A stretch of 64,000 nt of DNA from Spirosoma radiotolerans (GTDB lineage: Bacteria; Bacteroidota; Bacteroidia; Cytophagales; Spirosomataceae): positions 2,914,001 to 2,978,000 of the forward strand of contig NZ_CP010429.1 in NCBI RefSeq assembly GCF_000974425.1, in the 5' to 3' direction. Every line of letters starts with the position of its first letter. The stretch's first letter is position 1. Shown piece after piece: positions 8,794 through 15,947 of the stretch. Below the pieces are notes generated by a model. That model was not told where the DNA came from. It worked only from the letters and a program-made list of their open reading frames with translations, and ran no database searches. A program made the translations under genes and the position numbers.

Positions 8794-9726
8794 TTACCGA
8801 AAGGAGGCTCGAAAGGCCAATGGAGTTTGGGTCGTTTTGGCTTTGAAAAGCTTACTAAACGAGGGCAGATGTTCGAAGCCTAACTCATAGGCGATCTCAC
8901 TGATGCTTAACTCGGTAGTCGACAGCTTTTCTTTGGCCTGCTCGATCAGCTTATCATGAATATGCTGCTGGGCCGTTTGACCAGTGAGCACTTTGAGCAA
9001 ACTGCTCAAGTATTTGGGGGATACATGTAAGGCCTCGGCAAGGTAGCCCACCGTAGGCAAGCCGTTAGCCCGTAGATCCCGCTGGCTAAACGAATCGCTT
9101 AACACACGTTCCATCCGTTCCAGAAGCTGATGATTGGCCTTCTCCCGGGTGATAAACTGCCGATGGTAAAATCGATCAGCATAGTTCAGTAGTGTTTCCA
9201 GATGCGAGAGGATAATGCGTTTACTAAAGGTATCCAGGTTGGCACAACACTCGTGCTGAATCGTTTGCAGAATCGTAGCCAACACGGCCTCTTCCGCTTC
9301 GGAGAGAAATAAGGCTTCGTGCACCGAGTAGTCCCAGAAATCATAGTGGCTGATGGAATTGGCCAAGGAGGTGTTCCACAGAAAATCGGGGTGGATTAGA
9401 AGCATCCACCCTGATTGTTTGAGTTGTACCGCGTCCGGATCCAGGGAAAGACTCAACACCTGGTTAGGGGCCACGAAGGATAAAATACCCTCATCATAAT
9501 CAAACGTTTGCTGACCGTATTTGACCTTGATTTGCTGGACATTAGCGACGTGTTTGAGGCCTATGGCATAGAAATCGTAGCACCAGGAAGCCGGTTCACT
9601 CAGCCTTGAGCGCTCAACTGACTCCAGCCTGAAAACGCTGATCAGCGGATGACCAGGTTTGGGCAGTTGGCGAAATTGGAGCAACTCGCTGATGGTCTTA
9701 AAGCGTTTCATCGACTCAGTCTTCAT
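8794..9726 (-). CDS. AraC-family transcriptional regulator (second paralogue)
   Basis: This 310-residue regulator has the same plan as the gene at 7780: a sensing domain with LPKPGHPLISVFRLE and DFWDYSVHEALFLSEAEE, then an AraC DNA-binding domain from about residue 215 with LPTVGYLAEALHVSPKYLSSLLK and SISEIAYELGFEHLPSFSKLFK. The two genes converge, ending 126 bp apart. It starts 114 bp after the SDR gene at 9841-10644 on the same strand, so SDR and regulator may form a unit in which the regulator controls the SDR. Ligand unknown. Confidence 0.9.
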   Translation of the reverse strand: MKTESMKRFKTISELLQFRQLPKPGHPLISVFRLESVERSRLSEPASWCYDFYAIGLKHVANVQQIKVKYGQQTFDYDEGILSFVAPNQVLSLSLDPDAVQLKQSGWMLLIHPDFLWNTSLANSISHYDFWDYSVHEALFLSEAEEAVLATILQTIQHECCANLDTFSKRIILSHLETLLNYADRFYHRQFITREKANHQLLERMERVLSDSFSQRDLRANGLPTVGYLAEALHVSPKYLSSLLKVLTGQTAQQHIHDKLIEQAKEKLSTTELSISEIAYELGFEHLPSFSKLFKAKTTQTPLAFRASFR

Positions 9727-9840
9727 GTGTTATGTCCGGCACGAGCTCACCCCGTACGTTTTTGATTTTTCGCTGCCCTTATTCATGAGTTGTGTAAGCC
9801 TGTCCAGGGAGGAAGCATACGGTTCATCCATTCATCAACT

Positions 9841-10644
9841 TTATACCACTGGCACAGTACCCCCATCAATCAAATAGTTAGCGCCGGTCAAGTAGGACGC
9901 TGCTGGTGAAACCAGATAATGAACCAGCGAAGCGACTTCCTCCGGTTCCGCCATTCGACCCATTGGAATGCCGCCAGCTTGCGTGGCCATTCGTTGAAAG
10001 GCTTCCTCAGCACTTAGTCCGGAAGTGGCCGCAAAATTCTGGATGAGTTGCTGCATCAGTGGCGTATTGGTTGCCCCTGGCGATACGGTCAGCACGCGTA
10101 CGCCTTTGGGAGCAAGTTCATTCGACAGGGCTTTGCTATAAGCATTTAGTCCCGCTTTTGAGACGGCATACGCCAAATTGTGATACCATACGGGCTTTAC
10201 ACCAGCCACCGACGAAACGTGAATAATCACCCCGCTTTTTTTCTGGATCATGTTGGGTAACAGCGCTCGATCCAGCCGAATGGCAGTCAGCAAGTTAAAT
10301 TGCAACTCGCTCTCCCAGTGTTGGTCCGTTAGGCTACTAAATCCACCACCGGGCGCAGTCACTCCGCCAACATTGTTGATAAGCATATCCAGGCCCCCAA
10401 ATGTTTCGTTGATGGTTTGGGCCAGCTTGTCTACCTGTTGAGGCTGGGTGATATCGGCTTCAATAAAATGATTGGCCAAATTGGTCTCCCCGGGGTGATG
10501 CCGGGCTGTAATAAGAACCTGGGCACCTGCTTGCCTTAACTTATCCGCAATGGCTTTGCCAATGCCTTTGGTACCGCCCGTTACTAAAGCCGTTTTACCG
10601 GCCAGATCCTGGTCCTGATATTGGTTGCTTTCCATCTGATTCAT
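9841..10644 (-). CDS. SDR-family oxidoreductase
   Basis: This 267-residue short-chain dehydrogenase carries [16 protein letters not shown] at the cofactor site (about 21-36), INNVGG near 95, Ser in VSSVAGV and Tyr-x3-Lys in YAVSKAG. The C-terminal [16 protein letters not shown]...[13 protein letters not shown] is typical of 3-oxoacyl-reductase-like classical SDRs. Where most family members have NNAG this one has NNVG. It may be co-transcribed with the AraC gene downstream. The pairing of AraC and SDR genes is common in Spirosoma-like genomes and is usually linked to detoxifying carbonyls (general knowledge, not shown here). Confidence 0.9.
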   Translation of the reverse strand: MNQMESNQYQDQDLAGKTALVTGGTKGIGKAIADKLRQAGAQVLITARHHPGETNLANHFIEADITQPQQVDKLAQTINETFGGLDMLINNVGGVTAPGGGFSSLTDQHWESELQFNLLTAIRLDRALLPNMIQKKSGVIIHVSSVAGVKPVWYHNLAYAVSKAGLNAYSKALSNELAPKGVRVLTVSPGATNTPLMQQLIQNFAATSGLSAEEAFQRMATQAGGIPMGRMAEPEEVASLVHYLVSPAASYLTGANYLIDGGTVPVV

Positions 10645-10993
10645 AAGCCTGAATGAATTGATTCAAACGTTGTGCTCAATCCTGTTTATGACTGAGTGTT
10701 TGTTTGTGCAAAGGTGGGCCTGGCTATCGAAACGGATTTAGCCGAATTTCGGATTAGTTTAGTCAAAACTCACCCAGGCATCTTCAGGTGTCGATGGTAC
10801 GCAATGGATCAGAAGAATTCAAGCGGCTAGTTTGTCGTTACAACGGATTGTAAGCTCTTATAGGCGTAAAGTTGTTCTGTCATCTCAGAAAAGGCTTCTT
10901 ACAAGCGTTACCAAATTCTCAGCAACGAACAGAATGACGAAGTGAATAACACAATAGGCCATCCTCACGTCATCAGTCGTGTGATGAATATCC
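10645..10993. other. Intergenic region, no gene seen
   Basis: This 349-bp spacer lies upstream of the SDR gene and downstream of the GH43 gene. On the minus strand CACCTTTGC (around 10713-10720) resembles a -7 element for the SDR gene, but no good -33 partner was found. No gene or repeat is evident. Confidence 0.4.
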
Positions 10994-12436
10994 TTAGTGA
11001 GCCCGGAAATTCCATTTCGAATTATCGCTGTTAAAGTCAAATTCTGCCAAGGTCGGTGTGCTGTCTCCGGAAGATACCAGCACTAACTTCTTTGCCGAGT
11101 TCGGTATGATCTTGGGCATTATTCGGTAGGTGCCATCCGTCAATTGATCGATTCGCCATAATTGTTCGGGGGTGCCGGTGAATGCCGGTACGGTGAGTAC
11201 TTCTGCATCGGGAGTGGCCGCTAATGCCCGATCGGTTCCGGCAAGTACAATTTTATAATAGGGTCCACCTAAATAGCCGGTCGTATCAGCCGCATCTGTA
11301 ATCGTCCATTTTTGGTGGGGACGGGACATGTAGTCACCTATTCTCAACTTAATAGGACCGGTTGGCCAGTTTTTCACTACATCGTCTAATTGTTGAGCCT
11401 GAACGGGTTTTATAGGGTCATTGTTGGGCTGACCAAACCCCCGTGGCCCAACGGCCATTCTAGTAAAATCAACGGCCAACTCTAGTCCATATCCTCTTCG
11501 TACGGATTCGATTTCATACGTACCTTCTTTAAACTTTTCACCTCCAACAGGCCAGCCATTTTTCCAAACCACCGGCAGGATGCCCAATACGCTTCGCCCA
11601 CCCTGCTCTAAATCGGCTTCATAATGGATAGACATTTTTTCAACGCCATTCTCTAATATGATGTGTCCAAAATGCCCGGGGCCTATTAATCCTCCCCGGG
11701 TAGCCACCACCAGCTTACCACCCCCTTCCAACATGCTTCTGCCTACATTATCCAGGTAAGGACCGGTTATCTTTTTAGATCGACCCACCACCACATTGTA
11801 GGTAGAGTTGGCCCCATCGCAACAACTGCCATGCGTGGCAAGTAAGTAGTACCAACCGTCGCGGTAGACTAACGTGCTGGCTTCACAAACTATAGCTACA
11901 TCCACGGGTTTGTTGCCGGCCTTGAGTTTTCCTGTTTTAGGATCTAATTCAATCAGGCGCGTGTAGCCAAAATAGGTGCCATAGGTTAGCCAAAGGCGTC
12001 CGGTAGTAGGATCTAACAGGACACCAGGGTCTATGGCGTCATTCTCTTCATAGCCATCCGAGGTAGCCACCACAACCGGTTCAGAATACTTAAAATCGGG
12101 AGATTTTGGATCTAATGTCTTGTTCCACATGGTAAGAATAGCTCCTTTGTGGTTGCCTGCACCACCGGTTGCTCCATAAACGACCAGGTAACGATCCCCA
12201 ATTTTGAGAACATCAGGAGCCGCTCCACCACCCGGTCTCACCCCACCACCATGCCATGTCCAGCCATCTTCGGATATTAATCCGCCACCGCCTGTGCCGA
12301 AGGTGTAATACTTGCCGTCACATTCGGCGATCGTTGAGGGATCATGGATAAATGGTCTTCCGATCTGGGCTAGTACGGTCTGTGTTATCAATAAAACTAG
12401 TAAACTTGTCAGGCCAGTTACGTTCAGTGGATTCAT
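10994..12436 (-). CDS. Secreted GH43-family arabinan/xylan hydrolase
   Basis: This 480-residue protein has a signal peptide (residues 1-23, ending LAQ) and a five-bladed GH43 domain to about residue 310. The catalytic triad of the family is visible: Asp in RPFIHDPS (base), Asp in ENDAIDPG (pKa modulator) and Glu in VCEASTLVY (acid). GH43 enzymes of this layout are endo-1,5-alpha-L-arabinanases or arabinofuranosidases. The remaining about 150 residues contain PEQLWRIDQLTDGTYRIMPK, a QxW-like pattern suggesting a beta-trefoil carbohydrate-binding domain. The following secreted gene at 12478-13236 is 41 bp upstream on the same strand, so both are probably expressed together. Precise substrate not determinable. 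Confidence 0.88.
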   Translation of the reverse strand: MNPLNVTGLTSLLVLLITQTVLAQIGRPFIHDPSTIAECDGKYYTFGTGGGGLISEDGWTWHGGGVRPGGGAAPDVLKIGDRYLVVYGATGGAGNHKGAILTMWNKTLDPKSPDFKYSEPVVVATSDGYEENDAIDPGVLLDPTTGRLWLTYGTYFGYTRLIELDPKTGKLKAGNKPVDVAIVCEASTLVYRDGWYYLLATHGSCCDGANSTYNVVVGRSKKITGPYLDNVGRSMLEGGGKLVVATRGGLIGPGHFGHIILENGVEKMSIHYEADLEQGGRSVLGILPVVWKNGWPVGGEKFKEGTYEIESVRRGYGLELAVDFTRMAVGPRGFGQPNNDPIKPVQAQQLDDVVKNWPTGPIKLRIGDYMSRPHQKWTITDAADTTGYLGGPYYKIVLAGTDRALAATPDAEVLTVPAFTGTPEQLWRIDQLTDGTYRIMPKIIPNSAKKLVLVSSGDSTPTLAEFDFNSDNSKWNFRAH

Positions 12437-12477
12437 GGACTAATTTATTTTAATCAGCTTAAACAGACTACTACCTA

Positions 12478-13236
12478 TTACTCGTAACGAATACTGAGAT
12501 TTTTTACGGGCGATCCGTTTTCATCTAAAAAACGAACACAGAAGTTAGCCATGCCCGGTCCGTTTATGACGGCCCCTCGGATAATGTTTCTTCCCTTCTT
12601 AAGCGTTAAACGTGCCGATGTACAATTATCGGCAATCATATCTCTGTCACCGGACAGCATCAAGGCTTCTTGACCATTCAACCACCACATGCTTCCGGAA
12701 TTACATCCGGCAGCCATCCTGACGTTTTTGATTTCTTCAGGACAATCGATGACCGTGACGAGCCAGACCAGTATTCCAAATTTTGGCTTATTAATGGCGT
12801 AGGTAAAGTGGTATAAATTGAGGTTGAAGGCCTTGCTGTCCAAGGCATACCACTTCAGCTCCTGGTTTCCCACGTTTACCGTTTGGCCATTTTTGGGAAC
12901 TGTGTTGTAATCGCTGGAAAAATTATTGGCCGAAAAGGTTGTTCTGAGGTAGTTATCAGTGAAAATGTTATTCCTGACAATATCTTTCTTTACAGGTTCC
13001 AGCACAAGCCAACGTTGAATAAAGCCCTTGGTATCCGGTGCTTTTTTTGCTGCAGAAGCCATTATAAAGTGTTTGGATAGGGTATGTGTCGTATCGCCTT
13101 TTATAGGTATAGGAGGGAGGGGTGGTCTTTGTGCCGGACCCGGTCCCTGGGCAAAGGCGGTAAGGCCACTTATTTGTGAGGCTGATAAAATGGCAAAAGC
13201 TATAACCGGCAACAAGGGTTTGCATTTTCTGTTCAT
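12478..13236 (-). CDS. Secreted protein of unknown function beside GH43
   Basis: This 252-residue protein has a signal peptide (residues 1-29, ending AFAQ), a Pro-rich linker (GPGPAQRPPLPPIPIKG), then a single beta-rich domain. Its second half (GSMWWLNGQEALMLSG, then RLTLKKGRNIIRGAVINGPG) looks like a galactose-binding-type domain of the kind that measures a small limb of carbohydrate, as in C-terminal parts of secreted glycosidases and esterases; no catalytic motif is recognised. It is the first gene of a probable two-gene unit with the GH43 enzyme. It could help bind arabinan-like polymers (inference). The family was not identified. Confidence 0.75.
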   Translation of the reverse strand: MNRKCKPLLPVIAFAILSASQISGLTAFAQGPGPAQRPPLPPIPIKGDTTHTLSKHFIMASAAKKAPDTKGFIQRWLVLEPVKKDIVRNNIFTDNYLRTTFSANNFSSDYNTVPKNGQTVNVGNQELKWYALDSKAFNLNLYHFTYAINKPKFGILVWLVTVIDCPEEIKNVRMAAGCNSGSMWWLNGQEALMLSGDRDMIADNCTSARLTLKKGRNIIRGAVINGPGMANFCVRFLDENGSPVKNLSIRYE

Positions 13237-13392
13237 AGCAGATTTCCTGAGTAAGGAAGCGTGTTTCTACATGAAGCGTAGTTTAGACAAACCTACTCAA
13301 AGAAGCAATAATGGCTTACCTATGTGGCCTGATTATATTACGCTTAACCCAGCAGGTATAACATATGTAGGAATCTCGAATAGAGCTCCAAA

Positions 13393-13476
13393 GTGAGACG
13401 AAATATTCAAATCGCTTCCTACCTGGATATTACCCCTGAGTTCCTGAGCGAAATACGGAAGGACATCGCTTCATGA
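13393..13476 (+). pseudogene. Fragment of a Crp/Fnr-family regulator C-terminus
   Basis: The frame reads QIASYLDITPEFLSEIRK then DIAS and a stop. This is the recognition-helix end of Bacteroidota Crp/Fnr regulators, whose usual form is QIASYLGITPEFLSRIRK. A stop codon (13381-13383) closes the frame just upstream, and neither the cyclic-nucleotide-type domain nor the first HTH helix is present. It is a truncated fossil lying upstream of the NADP-binding gene. Confidence 0.6.
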
Positions 13477-13554
13477 TGTCGCGACCGGAACGCCAAGTGT
13501 TGGCCCAGCGGTCTGATCTTAAACTAGTTTAAGCCAATTTCTTACGATAGTTTA

Positions 13555-13586
13555 TTGGAGTGCCCCAGCATTCCAACGGACCTTTG
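13555..13586 (+). promoter_or_regulatory. Candidate Bacteroidota promoter of the F420-reductase-like gene
   Basis: TTG at 13555-13557 and GACCTTTG at 13579-13586 are 21 bp apart, close to the TTTG / TAnnTTTG pattern used by Bacteroidota sigma factors, 24 bp before the ATG at 13610. The first two bases of the -7 element deviate. Confidence 0.4.
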
Positions 13587-13609
13587 CAGGGTCAGTAATT
13601 AAAAAAGCC

Positions 13610-14266
13610 ATGTCAAATACTTCAAATTTAAAAGTCGCTGTGATCGGCTTAGGCACTATTGGCCAAGTCGTGGCCACCAATCTAACCAAGGGCAATCGGT
13701 CAGTTATTCTGGCCGACCGTGTGTTATCAAAAGCAAAAAGTCTCGCTGAAAAACTAGGAAGCTTGGCACAGTCTAAGACAATCGAAGCCGCCCTTGAAGA
13801 TGCCGACATTGTTGTTTTGACCATTTGGTTTTCAGCCATCAAAGAGCTTTTAAATCAATATACTTCTCAGTTAGAGGGCAAAATTATTATCGATCCGTCC
13901 AACCCGATTACGCTGGACGAAAAGGGTGGTTTTGTTAAAGTCATTGACGAATCCGAATCCGCTGGTCAAATTAATGCCTCGTTTCTACCGAAAGGCGCTA
14001 AGCTGGCGAAAGCGTTCGGCACCCTGGGTGCGGCTTCACTGGCTAAGGCGTCGGGACAGAGCCCCGATCAAGCTGTTCTGTTCTATGCGACCGACGATCA
14101 GAGCATCAATGCGGCTGTTGAAGAACTGATTGTCGATGCTGGTTTTGAACCCCTGCGTGTCGGTGCGCTTGATCAATCCATTCGCTTAGAAGTGTTCGGC
14201 GAGCTACATGAATTTGGCGCATTAGGCAAAACGGTCACGTTAGCCGAGGCAAAAGGAAAAATTTAA
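13610..14266 (+). CDS. F420-dependent NADP reductase-like NAD(P)-binding protein
   Basis: This 218-residue protein has an N-terminal Rossmann motif KVAVIGLGTIGQVVATNL (residues 7-24) and the dinucleotide-binding neighbours ILADRV and IVVLTIWFSA typical of the NADPH:F420 oxidoreductase/NAD-binding superfamily. KIIIDPSNPITLDEKGG and KAFGTLGA are family positions. Bacteroidota generally lack coenzyme F420, so the real partner may be another flavin or quinone (inference from known family spread). It appears as a single gene, preceded by a fossil Crp/Fnr gene that may once have regulated it. Confidence 0.85.
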   Translation: MSNTSNLKVAVIGLGTIGQVVATNLTKGNRSVILADRVLSKAKSLAEKLGSLAQSKTIEAALEDADIVVLTIWFSAIKELLNQYTSQLEGKIIIDPSNPITLDEKGGFVKVIDESESAGQINASFLPKGAKLAKAFGTLGAASLAKASGQSPDQAVLFYATDDQSINAAVEELIVDAGFEPLRVGALDQSIRLEVFGELHEFGALGKTVTLAEAKGKI

Positions 14267-14290
14267 TCTGAGCAAACTTCAACTCAGACC

Positions 14291-14455
14291 ATGAAAATCA
14301 ACCCGTTTCTATTGGCTCTTTGCCTTCTGCTGAATGGCCTTTCGTAGAACGGTGCTAATACCAACTGCCAGTCGGTGAAGTCTTTGGTCTTAGGGACATT
14401 ATAAAAGCATACCAATGGACAGAAGGTAAGTAAAGTACTAGTAAATTGGTCGTTT
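14291..14455 (+). pseudogene. Possible remnant of an exported protein gene
   Basis: ATG at 14291 opens MKINPFLLALCLLLNGLS and then a stop. Further reading gives NGANTNCQSVKSLVLGTL, stop, and in other frames KAYQWTEGK and VLVNWSFFPTKYGD. The first 18 residues look like a signal peptide. Stops and frame changes follow immediately. The family is not recognised, so this remains a weak call. Confidence 0.3.
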
Positions 14456-14682
14456 TTCCCTACCAAATACGGCGACCAAGTTTAGACTGGTAACCAATCC
14501 GTCCATCTATGTAAGCCGGGATTGTATCGCTTAAAGCGTAGTCGTGTTCAGCTACAAAGGTCAGTTTATAAGTGAACACTTATTTTTACCGCATATTGAC
14601 CGGATACCGCAAAGTGTTTAAACTTATCTAAAGTAGACTAAGCATTTTCATCAGATGCGGGTGTTGTATAAGTGCTGTGACG

Positions 14683-14760
14683 GTTGCAAAAGTCTAAGCC
14701 CCTTGGCCAGAAAATAGCAAAAAAACTCGTTTTGTTAATCCGCTTTTGGGCTTTTGCAAC
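14683..14760. repeat. Short element with 10-bp terminal inverted repeats
   Basis: GTTGCAAAAG (14683-14692) and CTTTTGCAAC (14751-14760) are perfect inverted copies 58 bp apart; imperfect matching continues outward. Ends of the type GGCTGTTGCAAAAG are common in insertion sequences, so this may be a MITE or a deleted IS. No transposase is present and no clear target duplication was found. Confidence 0.4.
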
Positions 14761-15365
14761 AGCCACCGATGTTATGTTAACCTGGGAGAAAAATTAGACA
14801 AAACTCTGTTTTGTTTAACAAGTGAGATTGCGTTTTTTACCGAATAAAACCTGGCTGTCAGATTTACAATCCGTTTTCATGGCCGAAACGTGTTCAGCAT
14901 AATGGACACTACGCCTTCGTCAAAAAATACTATTAAACTTTTGCTTAATTTAGGACAGTACAAAGGGGAGACTCCTGCAATAACACAACTTTAAATGCTA
15001 ATTCATTTGATCATGAAAACGCTTGACCGAATGTACACGATGTGTTGATCAGAGCTGTAGCTTGACTCTTGCTTCTGATAACTGAAATCGTTCACGAAAA
15101 GGTTGCCTCTTATGAACGTTCACTACAAAAAGTACGAAATTCTGAAATAGGGAAGGTGTAACGTATCCTTGCTGCTGTTTCGTGATAAAATACAATTTTG
15201 AACCAAATTTACATTGGCTATTGGCCCTTGATAAGTACTACCGTTCACCAGTTGAGGGACCCTTGTTGGTTAAGTAAACTAAAAACAAAATGCCTTTGGG
15301 GAGTCTAATAAGTAATTGACTACTGGCGCTCGTTTCTGGCCCCTACGATTGGGGGCACAGCAATA

Positions 15366-15632
15366 TTAGCGCACCGTCAGTTCCCAGCTGAACGTCAGGG
15401 GATACCCCTCAGGGGTCAACCCCTGAACGCCGAGTCGCAACCGAGTCGGCGTATCATTGAGTGGACATACACACCGCCCCAAACTGTCCGGATTAAGGAC
15501 GAAACCCGTAAAGTGAACGTCGATGTCATGTTGCCGGCAGCCAATTAATAACATGAGCAGGTTATCGCCACCGGCAGACCCAATTTCACCACGTGCAGAC
15601 GCTTTCGGTGCTCCAGCAGTGCGATTGAACTA
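15366..15632 (-). pseudogene. Coding-like fragment of unknown family
   Basis: A minus-strand frame stays open for about 88 codons from just after a stop near 15632 to the stop at 15366. The only ATG is internal (15554), leaving 62 residues. The end (TRLRLGVQGLTPEGYPLTFSWELTVR) has protein-like composition. It could be the C-terminus of a truncated gene; I do not recognise it. Confidence 0.25.
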
Positions 15633-15947
15633 CCTATTTATAAAGTTGCCTGACAGGTACATCGTTCAATTTTACTTTTTGTATAATCGACATCAGTTAT
15701 CCGTATGCCGCTAACTAAAAGCACTGTCTTACAATGCGTTCCTCCTTGAGACGGCCAGGAGATTCGCCTGTCTTCACCTGGGTCGATTAATGTGAAATTA
15801 TAACCACTTATAGGTGGATATGCTTGGCCTGATATGTTTTTTTTGAACAACCACCTAACACAGTACGTTACTTCAAGCTATTTTAGCACACGATAAGGTA
15901 AGTGTCTGACAGTTCTTGACCTACCTTTTACTTAGCAGCTTCCTGTA

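Larger units (their letters stand above)
13237..13609. other. Divergent intergenic region with a regulator fossil
   Basis: This 373-bp spacer separates the GH43 unit (minus) from the F420-reductase-like gene (plus). It contains the Crp/Fnr fragment at 13393-13476 and a candidate promoter at 13555-13586. Otherwise no gene is seen. Confidence 0.6.
14267..15947. other. 1.7-kb region without intact genes
   Basis: This is the largest gene-free stretch. It contains a possible signal-peptide remnant at 14291, an inverted repeat resembling small transposon ends at 14683-14760, a coding-like minus-strand fragment at 15366-15632, and a copy of the left-edge repeat near 15725. AT-rich, stop-dense sequence fills the rest. 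It looks like an accumulation site for gene debris. Confidence 0.6.
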
